From: Streptomyces typhae
GTDB lineage: Bacteria > Actinomycetota > Actinomycetes > Streptomycetales > Streptomycetaceae
DNA: 64,000 nt
Direction: 5' to 3'
NCBI RefSeq assembly: GCF_009755605.1
Contig: NZ_WPNZ01000005.1
Span: 248,001 to 312,000 of the forward strand
Shown: one piece after another, positions 54,791 to 62,624 of the stretch
How positions within the stretch are numbered: the first letter of the stretch is position 1
How the letters are laid out: the number at the start of each line of letters is the position of its first letter
Position numbers and translations under genes: made by a program
Notes under the pieces: model-generated
Databases searched by the model: none
The model's input: only the letters and a program-made list of their open reading frames with translations
What the model was told of the DNA's origin: nothing

Positions 54791-54826
54791 ACCGGCACCT
54801 GCGGAAAGAAGAAAGAGGGAACAGGC

Positions 54827-56269
54827 ATGATCACCTACGGGCACCTCTTCATCGGGGGTTCCTGGGTCGAGCCGAGCGACCCGGAGCTGCTCGACATCGC
54901 CTCACCGCACGACCGGTCGGTGGTGGGCCGCGCGGCCCAGGCGCAACCGGCGGACATCGACCGGGCGTTGTCCGCGGCTCGGGAGGCCTTCGAAGCGGGC
55001 ACATGGCGGCTGACCCCGCCCGCGGACCGGATCGCCGCCTTGCGGCGGTTCAACGCGCTGCGGGAGGAGAGCGCGCAGGAGATCGCCCGCCTGATCTCGC
55101 TGGAGAACGGTTCGGCGGGCTGGTTCACCCACGCGGGACAGTCCGGTCTGACCCGGCAGGCGAACGCCTATCTGAGGGCGGCGGAGGACTTCGGCTGGGA
55201 GGAGACCCTCGCACCCTCCGACGCGGCGTCCCCGGTGCGCAGTGTGGTGCGCCGCGAGGCGATCGGTGTCGTGGCCGCCGTGATCCCGTGGAACTCACCG
55301 TTCTCCTCGGCCACGTCGAAACTCATCCCCGCCCTGGTCGCGGGCAACTCGGTGGTCCTCAAGGTGTCTCCGGAGAACTCGTTGAGCATGGGCTTCCTGG
55401 CCGGGCTCCTGGAGCGGGTGGGTCTGCCCGAGGGTGTGGTCAGTGTCCTGCCCGCGGACCGTGCGACCAGCGAGTACCTGGTGTCGCACGCGGGGGTCGA
55501 CAAGATCGCCTTCACCGGCTCGACGCGGGCGGGCCGCCGCATCGCCTCGATCGCGGGCGAGCAGCTCAAGCGGGTCAGCCTGGAGCTCGGCGGCAAGTCC
55601 GCCGCGGTCCTCCTCCCCGACGCCGACATCGAGAAGGCCGTGGCGGGCGTGAAGTTCGGATCACTGCTCAACAACGGGGAGTCGTGCATCGCCCAGACCC
55701 GGATCCTGGCACCGCGCAGCCGCTACGAGGAGGTCGTCGACGCGCTGAAGGACCTGGTGGAGTCGTTGCGGGTCGGCGACCCGAACGACCGCGACACGTT
55801 CATCGGCCCGATGATCCGGCCCGACCAGCAGCAGCGCGTGCGCGACTACATCCGGCTCGGCATCGAGGAAGGTGCCCGGCTGGTCACCGGCGGCCCGCAC
55901 GTCCCGGCAGGCCTGGAGAAGGGCAACTACGTCACCCCCACGGTCTTCGCCGACGTCGACAACTCCATGCGCGTCGCGCAGGAGGAGATCTTCGGCCCGG
56001 TCCTGGTCGTCATCGCCTACGACGAGGAGGACGACGCCGTCCGCATCGCCAACGACTCCGAGTACGGCCTCTCCGGAGGCGTCTGGTCCGCCGACGAGGA
56101 GCGTGCTCTGGCGGTCGCCCGCCGCATCCGCACCGGCACCGTCACGGTCAACGGCGCCCCGGTCGGATTCGACGGTCCCTTCGGCGGGGTCAAGGCCAGC
56201 GGGATCGGCCGCGAGTACGGCGCGGTCGGCCTCGGCACCTACACGGAGTACAAGACCATCACGGTGTGA
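54827..56269 (+). CDS. NAD(P)-dependent aldehyde dehydrogenase
   Basis: The 480-residue enzyme has all ALDH signatures: IPWNSPF, the Rossmann glycine motif FTGSTRAGR, catalytic Glu in LELGGKSAAVLLPDAD, catalytic Cys in NNGESCIAQTR, and EEIFGPVLVVI. AGAGGGA lies 7 nt before ATG 54827. Substrate class cannot be set from sequence. It is divergent from the Tat hydrolase, so an epoxide/ester-to-aldehyde oxidation pathway is conceivable. Confidence 0.95.
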   Translation: MITYGHLFIGGSWVEPSDPELLDIASPHDRSVVGRAAQAQPADIDRALSAAREAFEAGTWRLTPPADRIAALRRFNALREESAQEIARLISLENGSAGWFTHAGQSGLTRQANAYLRAAEDFGWEETLAPSDAASPVRSVVRREAIGVVAAVIPWNSPFSSATSKLIPALVAGNSVVLKVSPENSLSMGFLAGLLERVGLPEGVVSVLPADRATSEYLVSHAGVDKIAFTGSTRAGRRIASIAGEQLKRVSLELGGKSAAVLLPDADIEKAVAGVKFGSLLNNGESCIAQTRILAPRSRYEEVVDALKDLVESLRVGDPNDRDTFIGPMIRPDQQQRVRDYIRLGIEEGARLVTGGPHVPAGLEKGNYVTPTVFADVDNSMRVAQEEIFGPVLVVIAYDEEDDAVRIANDSEYGLSGGVWSADEERALAVARRIRTGTVTVNGAPVGFDGPFGGVKASGIGREYGAVGLGTYTEYKTITV

Positions 56270-56413
56270 GCCCTCGTACGGGGCAGTGGCGGACGGCGGA
56301 TCGATCGTGAGGGGTGCGCCGACGGCGGGCAGGCACACTCGTTCCCCCGCCCGCCGCCGAGGTGTGCCGGACGCGGCCGCAGGGTGTCCGTGCCGGGCAC
56401 ACCCGAACGCTCG

Positions 56414-56773
56414 TTATGCCGGCACCACGCGGTAGCTCAGCGCGGCCCAGGGAAGGTCGGACTGAGCGAGGGAACCGGAGGCCCACGCGGAGGCGCCGGT
56501 GCAGCCGCGCCCCGGGTACAGGACCACGGACGCGGAGCCGGAGACGACCTGCACGGAGCGGGCCGGCACGGACAGGGTGTGACATGTGCCGAAGTCGTTC
56601 AGGTCGGCTGTCGACACCGTTCCCGTCCCATGGGTGCCCGAGTAGAGGTGGGCGCCCTCCCGCAGAGGAGGCCAGTCGGCGGCGTTTGCCGCTCCGGCCC
56701 CGAGGCCGATCAGAGCCACTGTCATGGCGGCGGCAGCGGAGGCGCCGCGGAGCCTCGTCCTGGAGGTGAACAT
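56414..56773 (-). CDS. Small secreted protein, beta/gamma-crystallin or SMPI-like
   Basis: A 119-residue protein with a signal peptide (MFTSRTRLRGASAAAAM..., cleavage after ANA, about 35). The mature part is about 84 residues with repeated strands: GAHLYSGTHGTGTVSTADLN, a single CHTLSVPARSVQVV, VVLYPGRGCTGASA. Two Cys could pair. The pattern resembles the Streptomyces metalloproteinase inhibitor / killer-toxin-like crystallin fold, but identity is weak by eye. A CACACGTACGTGTG palindrome lies 120 bp upstream. Confidence 0.75.
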   Translation of the reverse strand: MFTSRTRLRGASAAAAMTVALIGLGAGAANAADWPPLREGAHLYSGTHGTGTVSTADLNDFGTCHTLSVPARSVQVVSGSASVVLYPGRGCTGASAWASGSLAQSDLPWAALSYRVVPA

Positions 56774-56892
56774 GCAACCACTCTTTCGTGTGTGGGAGTC
56801 ACCGGTGGAGCACCGGTGCGACCGGCCCGAGAGCTGGACAGGTGTGCGGATCTTTACATGTTCAACCATATGTCGGCGAGGAGAAAACAAGT

Positions 56893-56906
56893 CACACGTA
56901 CGTGTG
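56893..56906. promoter_or_regulatory. CACACGTACGTGTG palindrome
   Basis: A perfect 14-bp palindrome in the divergent gap between the small secreted protein and the alpha/beta hydrolase at 57 kb. Confidence 0.65.
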
Positions 56907-57067
56907 GCTGGTTGGTGCCTCAAGGTGTGTCTCGCATGGCTGTGGGATGTCACTTGTCGAGTCGTCGTAACCTGTTAGTGTGGTGACGCCCTCTGTGGGT
57001 GAGTGCGATGCGCGCACGCCCCGGATCGAACCGAGGGCGCGAGAACGCGAGAACGCGAGGACGCGAC

Positions 57068-58147
57068 ATGCTCGACAGGCGGAAACTGACCCGGGCCAAG
57101 ACGGCTGCGACGGCGGGAGCGGCAGTGACGATCGAGACCTCGGCCGCGAGGCCCGAACCTTCGGGGCCGGAGCGCTCGGGGCCCGAACGCGCAGGGCCGG
57201 AGCGCTCGGGGCCCGAACCGTCGGGGTATGCACTCGGCCCGGTGCGCAGAACCCGTACCGACATACTCGACATCGCCTACCACGACGTCGGGCCGACCCG
57301 CGGCAAACCGGTGATCCTCCTGCACGGCTGGCCCTTCAGTCCCGTCGGCTCCTACCGGGAGGTGGCCTCTGCCCTCGCCCTGCGCGGCTACCGCTGCTAC
57401 ATCCCCTACCTGCGAGGTCACGGGCGGACCCGCTTTCTGCGAGCGGACACCTTCCGGTCCGGTCAACAGGCGGCACTCGGCGTGGACCTGGTCGCGTTCA
57501 TGGATGCCCTGCGTGTTCCCCGGGCCCTGTTCGCCGGGTACGACTGGGGCGGGCGGGCCGGAGGCGTCGCCGCCGCGCTGTGGCCGGAGCGCTGCACGGG
57601 CCTCGTCTCCGTCAACGGCTACCTCATCCAGAACCTCGCCGTCAGCCAGGGGCCGCTCGCCCCCGCGGTGGAGGAGGGCTGCTGGTACTTCTTCTACTTC
57701 CTGACCGAGCGCGGGCGGAAGGGGCTCCAGCGGGACAGGGAGGGCCTGGCCCGCGTCGTCTGGCGCCGCAACTCGCCCGAGTGGCGGTTCACCGAGGCCG
57801 AGTTCGCGGAGGCGGCGGCGCTGTGGGCCAACCCGGACTACGTCGACGTGGTGCTGCACAGCTACCGGCACCGGATGGGTGCCGCCCCCGGTGACCGCAG
57901 ATACGCGGAACTGGAGCGGAGGCTCCTCGCCCAGCCGAAGATCACGGTTCCCGCGGTCACGCTCGACGGGCAGGCCGACGGCGTCGTCCCGCCGACCGAC
58001 GGAAGCGGGCACGCCGAGCACTTCACGGGCCCCTGGACGCACCACCTCGTCCCGCGCGCCGGGCACAACCTGCCCCAGGAGCAGCCCGGGGCCTTCACCG
58101 AGGCGATCGTGGAGGCGGATGCGATGCATCACCGTCTTGACAGGTGA
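57068..58147 (+). CDS. Alpha/beta hydrolase (epoxide-hydrolase-like), paralogue of the 53.5-kb gene
   Basis: The 359-residue protein has ILLHGWPFSPVGSYREVA, nucleophile ALFAGYDWGGRAGGVAAAL (Asp) and LVPRAGHNLPQEQPGAF (His), co-linear with the hydrolase at 53529-54602. The N-terminus LDRRKLTRAKTAATAGAAV resembles a weak Tat signal. It is followed by a SGPER repeat (about residues 32-52) that pushes the hydrolase domain away. ATG 57068 has GAGGA upstream within a 9-bp GCGAGAAC repeat. Confidence 0.9.
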   Translation: MLDRRKLTRAKTAATAGAAVTIETSAARPEPSGPERSGPERAGPERSGPEPSGYALGPVRRTRTDILDIAYHDVGPTRGKPVILLHGWPFSPVGSYREVASALALRGYRCYIPYLRGHGRTRFLRADTFRSGQQAALGVDLVAFMDALRVPRALFAGYDWGGRAGGVAAALWPERCTGLVSVNGYLIQNLAVSQGPLAPAVEEGCWYFFYFLTERGRKGLQRDREGLARVVWRRNSPEWRFTEAEFAEAAALWANPDYVDVVLHSYRHRMGAAPGDRRYAELERRLLAQPKITVPAVTLDGQADGVVPPTDGSGHAEHFTGPWTHHLVPRAGHNLPQEQPGAFTEAIVEADAMHHRLDR

Positions 58148-58255
58148 TGGATGGCAGAGGCACGCTGATATCCGTCACCAGTGGCGATGAGGGCTCGGCG
58201 AGGGCTCGGCCAGGGCTTGGCGGGAGCACCCGGTACCAGCCGGCGAAGGCGACCT

Positions 58256-58335
58256 TCATGAGCGACGAAGGCACTCTTGCGGGCGATGAGCTCATGAAGT
58301 CACCTTCCTCATGAGCGACGAAGAAGTGGAGACCG
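58256..58335 (+). other. Two short upstream ORFs starting ATGAGCGACGAAG
   Basis: TCATGAGCGACGAAG occurs at 58256 and 58309. From 58258 an 18-codon ORF (MSDEGTLAGDELMKSPSS) ends in TGA at 58312-58314, overlapping the second ORF's ATG. From 58311 an 11-codon ORF (MSDEEVETGHA) ends overlapping the next gene's ATG. A perfect palindrome ATGAGCTCAT lies between them. Confidence 0.4.
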
Positions 58336-58338
58336 GAC

Positions 58339-58533
58339 ATGCGTAAGGAACTCAGCAACGATGCCGCTGCGGCGGCGCGGTACGAGCGGTACGGCGCGCT
58401 TCCCGAGCGCATCCGCTTCGAGGACATGTCCGAGGAGGTGGAGGCCGGTCGCAGCAGCGGAGAGCACGGCTCGTACACCACCGAAGGCTCATGGAAGTAC
58501 TACTCGTGCCTGGCGCTCGACCTGGGGTTGTAG
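58339..58533 (+). CDS. Small hypothetical protein
   Basis: A 64-residue acidic, soluble protein: RKELSNDAAAAARYERYGAL, then RIRFEDMSEEVEA and a Gly/Ser/Tyr-rich end. GTGGAG is 10 nt before ATG 58339 and codon use is Streptomyces-like. I do not recognise the family. The gene ends 87 bp before the secreted I36-type protein and is preceded by two tiny ORFs. Confidence 0.55.
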   Translation: MRKELSNDAAAAARYERYGALPERIRFEDMSEEVEAGRSSGEHGSYTTEGSWKYYSCLALDLGL

Positions 58534-58548
58534 TGGTACCTGCGGGCA

Positions 58549-58556
58549 CACATGTG
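58549..58556. promoter_or_regulatory. CACATGTG site (within GCACACATGTGCACACG)
   Basis: The site is 64 bp before the I36-type gene. An AACATGTG and a CACACGTA half-like element follow at about 58573-58600. Confidence 0.6.
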
Positions 58557-58619
58557 CACACGTATCTACTGCTAACATGTGCCTGCAAGTCACACGTAGC
58601 ACCAGGAAGAGAGAAATCC

Positions 58620-59069
58620 ATGAAGCTGAAATCGTTCAAGCTGACCGCCGCCGCCACCGCGAGTGCCCTTGCCGGGGCGGCCCTGCTCTTCTCGGCGGCA
58701 CCCGCGTCCGCCGACAACGCGCCCTACAGCGGCTGCCCGGAATGGGCACTCTGCCTCTACCAGAACGGAGGCGGAACGGGCTCGAAGGTGATCGTCACCC
58801 CACCGGCGGCGGGCGGGAACTCCAAGATACAGAGACTCACGAACACCCACTTCCTGAACAAGGAACCGGCCGACAACCAGGTGTCCTCCTGGATCAACAA
58901 CTCGCAGTGCCAGGTGGAGTTCTGGGACGACCCCAACGGGGAGCTGCACCCCTCCATCCTGGACGTCGCAGCGTCGTGGCACTGGGGCCTGAAGGGTGAC
59001 TACGGCTACGGTGCCCCCGCCTCGTACAACAACGACAGGCTTTCCTCCCTGCGGTTCTACTGCCCGTAA
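58620..59069 (+). CDS. Secreted peptidase-inhibitor I36-family-like protein
   Basis: The 149-residue exported protein has a Sec signal (MKLKSFKLTAAATASALAGA..., cleavage APASA-DN, about 32). The mature part starts with CPEWALCLYQNGGGTGSKVI, the typical I36/SMPI-like start with paired Cys, and ends SYNNDRLSSLRFYCP, with a further Cys pair. Inhibition of extracellular metalloproteases is the family expectation. AGGAAGAGAG precedes ATG 58620. Confidence 0.88.
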   Translation: MKLKSFKLTAAATASALAGAALLFSAAPASADNAPYSGCPEWALCLYQNGGGTGSKVIVTPPAAGGNSKIQRLTNTHFLNKEPADNQVSSWINNSQCQVEFWDDPNGELHPSILDVAASWHWGLKGDYGYGAPASYNNDRLSSLRFYCP

Positions 59070-59090
59070 GCATCCGGCTCGACGCGGGCT

Positions 59091-59954
59091 TCAGCTCCAG
59101 TCGCCGACTTCACCGCTCCCGTAGTGGTTCTCACCGCTCGCGTCGGGCTCCGTGGCCACCAGCTCCCACGGGCTCGGTCCGGTACCGTCGCTCCACGCCT
59201 GCAACTCCGTGCCGTCGATACAGACGATGCCGCAGGTCTGCGCGTATGCGAGAGCGGGGGCGGTGAAGTCGCTCGTCGTCACGAGAGCCGCGACGTCGGC
59301 TCCATGAACGGTGAAACACGTGCCGCCGAAGCGCTGCAGATCCTGTGAGCCGACCTTGTTGTCCTCGCCGTAAAGCTTGCACTGGATGACGATCCGGCGC
59401 CCGTCGGGGGCCACCGCGAGGACATCGGCGCCCAAGTCCCCCGCACCGCCCACGACTTCCACCTCCTGGCACGCGTCACGCACACAGAGGTCGGCTACGG
59501 CCCGCTCGAAGCCGTCGCTGTCGACGCCGTGGGTGTCGATATCGCCGCTGTCGACATCGCCGCTGTCGACATCGTGGCTGTCGGGTCCGTAGCCGTCGAG
59601 CCAATCGCCGTCGACTGCGGTGCCGTCGAGCACGGTGCGGTCGTCCGCCACGGTGTCGAGGCTCGCGGCAGCCCGCTCGGCCGCCTCCTCCAGGACCTCC
59701 GCCGCACGACGCGCACACCTCGCCGCGGAGAAGCGGCGCCACCTGGACCGGCCCAGGCAGGTGGCGCCCACACCCACGACGACGAGGGAGCCCACCCACA
59801 GCGGGCTGCTCTCGGCCATGTGTGCCACGGCACGCACCAGAAACACCGTGCCGGACAGGGCGATGGCCACAAGAACGAAGAACAGGGCGGTCGTGCGCAG
59901 ATCGAAGCGCCGATCACGGTCCCTGCCGTGCACCGGGCGCGCGGGTACGGTCAT
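59091..59954 (-). CDS. Mrr-type restriction-endonuclease-domain protein with membrane anchor
   Basis: The 287-residue protein has two N-terminal membrane helices (about 25-70), then a helical segment and a DVDSG-type repeat linker. A C-terminal PD-(D/E)xK nuclease of the Mrr/DUF2034 kind follows: VVGGAGDLGADVLAVAPDGR then RIVIQCKLYGE (D...QxK), with VTTSDFTAPALAYAQ near the end. GAGGAG precedes ATG 59954. Membrane-anchored Mrr-like proteins may act in defence or DNA uptake/degradation; the role is not established here. Confidence 0.88.
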   Translation of the reverse strand: MTVPARPVHGRDRDRRFDLRTTALFFVLVAIALSGTVFLVRAVAHMAESSPLWVGSLVVVGVGATCLGRSRWRRFSAARCARRAAEVLEEAAERAAASLDTVADDRTVLDGTAVDGDWLDGYGPDSHDVDSGDVDSGDIDTHGVDSDGFERAVADLCVRDACQEVEVVGGAGDLGADVLAVAPDGRRIVIQCKLYGEDNKVGSQDLQRFGGTCFTVHGADVAALVTTSDFTAPALAYAQTCGIVCIDGTELQAWSDGTGPSPWELVATEPDASGENHYGSGEVGDWS

Positions 59955-60287
59955 TCCGCTCCTCAACGGTCGACGACGAAGATCATGTGTCTTCACGTGC
60001 CCGGGATCGCCGTCACCAAAAGGAAGTAGACAGCCCCCACCGAGTGGGGGACGGCGGGCCCGGACGGGATCGGCGCGTGCGCCGCCGAGTTGGACTTCGG
60101 CACGGCGGCCGGTACGTGTGCGACCTCGACGCGCTCGAACCGGCACGTGTCGTGTGAGTGTCGCTCGTACCGAAGTTGCGCGTCCCGCTCCACCGGAGCG
60201 GCGCGCCCGGCTGGCCCGGCTCGCCCCCGAGGCTGAGCATCCAGCCGCCGCGCCAAAGCGGCTCCCCCCACCGGCAACGGAAACGTC
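59955..60287. other. Intergenic region with a small hairpin, no gene called
   Basis: Short ORFs are Arg-rich shadows without ribosome sites. CCCCCA-CCGAG-TGGGGG (60034-60050) is a short stem. The promoter of the nuclease gene is presumably here. Confidence 0.45.
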
Positions 60288-61181
60288 TCAGACGACGATG
60301 ACCCGGCGCCCCCGCGTATGACCGGCCTGGCTGTCGGCGTGCGCGGCGGCGGCCTCGGTGAGCGTGTACGACTTCTCGACCGGGATGTGGAGCTCGCCCC
60401 GCGAGATGAGGTCGGCGGCCTCGGCGAGGGCGTCGGGCACGCTTCCGGCGACGCCGGAGAACCGGACGCCGAGGTCCGGCGCCCCGAGATCGGCTATGGA
60501 GATCACCCGCTGCGCGTCCCCGGTCAGCTCGACCAGCTCGCGGATCACACCCGATCCCGCGAGGTCGAGAGCGGCGTCGACACGGCCGAGCTGCCGGACC
60601 CGCTCGACCCAGCCGTCCCCGTACGTCGTCGCGAGGGCACCCAGGCTCCGCAGATAGTCCTGGTTCGCGGCCCCGGCCGTACCGATCACCTTGATGCCGC
60701 GCACGCGGGCGATCTGCAGCACCGCCGATCCCACGCCGCCGGACGCGCCGCTGACCAGCAGTGTCTGCCCGGTCCGTACGCCGACCTCGCGGATGACGCG
60801 CAGCGCGGTCTCCACCACGGAGGGGTACCCGGCGGCCTCTGCGAACGTGAGGCCCTCGGGCATGCGGGCCCAGGCCGACAGGACGGCGAACTCGGCGTAG
60901 GTGCTCGCGCCCTCGCCGAAGACGTGGTCGCCGACCTTGACGTCGTCGACGCCCTCGCCGACCTCGTCCACCACTCCGGCGGCGTCGATCCCGACTCCGG
61001 CGGGCAGCTGCGTGGGATGCGCGGACAGGACCTGGCCTTCGCGGACCCTCCAGTCGACGGGGTTCACTCCCGCCGCCCGTACGGCGACACGTATCCGACC
61101 CGGGCCCGTGCGGGGCTTCTCGGTGTCTATGAGGTGCAGGACTTCGGGGCCGCCGAACTCGGCGAAGCTCACTTTCTTCAT
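60288..61181 (-). CDS. NADP-dependent quinone-oxidoreductase-like (zeta-crystallin/MDR) enzyme
   Basis: The 297-residue MDR protein without zinc ligands has VRAAGVNPVDWRVREG, GIDAAGVVDEVGEGV, a GDHVFGE strand and the coenzyme motif LLVSGASGGVGSAVLQIAR. Divergent from a tetR gene with a palindrome between the start codons, the common arrangement for a substrate-inducible reductase. ATG 61181. Confidence 0.93.
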   Translation of the reverse strand: MKKVSFAEFGGPEVLHLIDTEKPRTGPGRIRVAVRAAGVNPVDWRVREGQVLSAHPTQLPAGVGIDAAGVVDEVGEGVDDVKVGDHVFGEGASTYAEFAVLSAWARMPEGLTFAEAAGYPSVVETALRVIREVGVRTGQTLLVSGASGGVGSAVLQIARVRGIKVIGTAGAANQDYLRSLGALATTYGDGWVERVRQLGRVDAALDLAGSGVIRELVELTGDAQRVISIADLGAPDLGVRFSGVAGSVPDALAEAADLISRGELHIPVEKSYTLTEAAAAHADSQAGHTRGRRVIVV

Positions 61182-61197
61182 GCCGAGGAACGTAACA

Positions 61198-61208
61198 CTA
61201 ACGGTTAG
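61198..61208. promoter_or_regulatory. Candidate TetR operator CTAAC-G-GTTAG
   Basis: A perfect 11-bp palindrome 17 bp before the oxidoreductase start, in an AT-richer context (CGTAACACTAACGGTTAGGG). Confidence 0.6.
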
Positions 61209-61336
61209 GGTTTAACAACGAGTTCAGTATTGGCCTTGATAGTGATCGGTCGGCCGCGACTGGCGCCCGGCCGGGGATAGGGCTAGCGGTTACGCTTCAG
61301 CAGCCGTTGCGGCTTTGCGCCTGGTAGCGTCAGAGC

Positions 61337-61951
61337 ATGACCATGCCGCCGGGGCGCCGGGAGCGAAAGAAGGCCGCGACCCGTCAGAAGATCGCCGACA
61401 CCGCGCTGCGGCTCTTCCTGGAGCACGGGTACGACGCGGTGGGCATCCGCGATGTGGCCAATGAGGCCGACGTGGCTGTGACCACGGTCTTCTCCCACTT
61501 CGCCGCAAAGGAGGCCTTGGTCTTCGAACAGGATCAGGACTTCGAGCGGCGCCTCACGGGAGCGGTCACCGGCCGGGCCCCGGGCGAGCCGCTCCTCCCC
61601 GGGTTGCGCCGCGAGACCCACGCCCTGGTGCGGCACTGCACGGGGAGCGGCGCCGCACCGATCTGGCGCATGATCGACGCTTCCCCCGCCCTGCGTGAGT
61701 ACGAGGACTCCATGAGGCTGCGTCACGCGGAGTCGCTGGCGGCCGCCATCGCCGCAGACCCCGGCCTTTCGCAGACCGCGACCGCCGCCCGTGCGCTCGC
61801 GAGATTTGTGATCGACGCCTACTCGGTGGCCCGAGAGGCGGACGACCCGGAGGCCGCAGTGGACGAGATCTTCCACATGATCGAGGCGGCCTGGGAGGTC
61901 GCCGGCGCTGCCCCGGGCCCCCGAGGGGCTGTTCCCGCCGACGGCCGGTAG
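61337..61951 (+). CDS. TetR-family transcriptional regulator
   Basis: The 204-residue protein has a clear TetR N-terminus (IADTALRLFLEHGYDAVGIR, DVANEADVAVTTVFSHFAAK) and a helical ligand domain. Probable repressor of the divergent oxidoreductase through the CTAACGGTTAG site. Confidence 0.95.
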   Translation: MTMPPGRRERKKAATRQKIADTALRLFLEHGYDAVGIRDVANEADVAVTTVFSHFAAKEALVFEQDQDFERRLTGAVTGRAPGEPLLPGLRRETHALVRHCTGSGAAPIWRMIDASPALREYEDSMRLRHAESLAAAIAADPGLSQTATAARALARFVIDAYSVAREADDPEAAVDEIFHMIEAAWEVAGAAPGPRGAVPADGR

Positions 61952-62624
61952 AGGCCGGCGGTCGTTTTCCGGTCTGAAGCAGTCTCTGCTTTCGGCCTGA
62001 AACAGCTTCTGCTTTGCGTCGAGTGCAGGAAATTAAGCAAGCTTGTTGGGTAAAGTCACGCGCTCCGACATGCGCTCCATCATGCGCTCCGTCACGCGCA
62101 ACCATGCACAGCCATTCGCGGTCATTCGCAACTTGATGTGCGCTCGTGACGTATGGCATGCAGGCCGAATCGAGCCCTCCACATCTTCACGGCTCCGCCA
62201 CCCGGCTGTCTGGATCGCGGCGCCTAGCGCCCCCTCCGTTTTAACCTTGATGTCCAAGTGAATCCCATATGACCTCAATGCCCTGCTGGACATGTGAACA
62301 CTTTGTGGATTTGAATGGTCGCGTTCGCGTACTGGAAGCGCAGTAGGAGAAGTGGGGGCTCACTGCTGTCCTGACGGGCGTGCTCGGGCGGAATCGCTCA
62401 GCGAAACCTCTTTACGTGTGCGTCGCCCCGTGGCGAATAGATTCAAGGTGAATCAAGCCGGGCCGAATACGGCGACGCATGGCCGCGTCGCAGCACCTTG
62501 CGAACAACCGGTCGCAGCACGTTGCGAACAACCGAATGAGGACTTTCCCTGCGTGGCGCCGACCTCCCACGCGGGGCGAACAGCGCGCGCCCTCGACCAG
62601 GGCGACGGCGTGGGGGAGAGAGCA
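61952..62624. other. 673-bp lower-GC intergenic tract
   Basis: The stretch has clearly lower GC than the rest of the window. A 72-codon plus-strand ORF at 62043-62261 has atypical codon use and no ribosome site, so it is not called. Visible structure: a near-duplicate of about 20 bp ending CTGCTTT (61973-62015), three CATGCGCTCC-like repeats (62069-62090), CAAGCTTG, and the tandem repeat at 62488-62534. It may hold a long leader, an RNA gene or remnants of inserted DNA. Confidence 0.4.
62489..62534. repeat. Two-copy 24-bp tandem repeat upstream of the glycosyltransferase
   Basis: CGCAGCACCTTGCGAACAACCG (62489-62510) recurs at 62513-62534 with one mismatch, 90 bp before the glycosyltransferase start. 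Each copy has TTGCGAACAA. Confidence 0.9.

Noticed and set aside
62043-62261. 72-codon ORF in the low-GC tract
   Set aside because: No ribosome site, atypical codon use, no motifs. It is described only as part of the intergenic tract.
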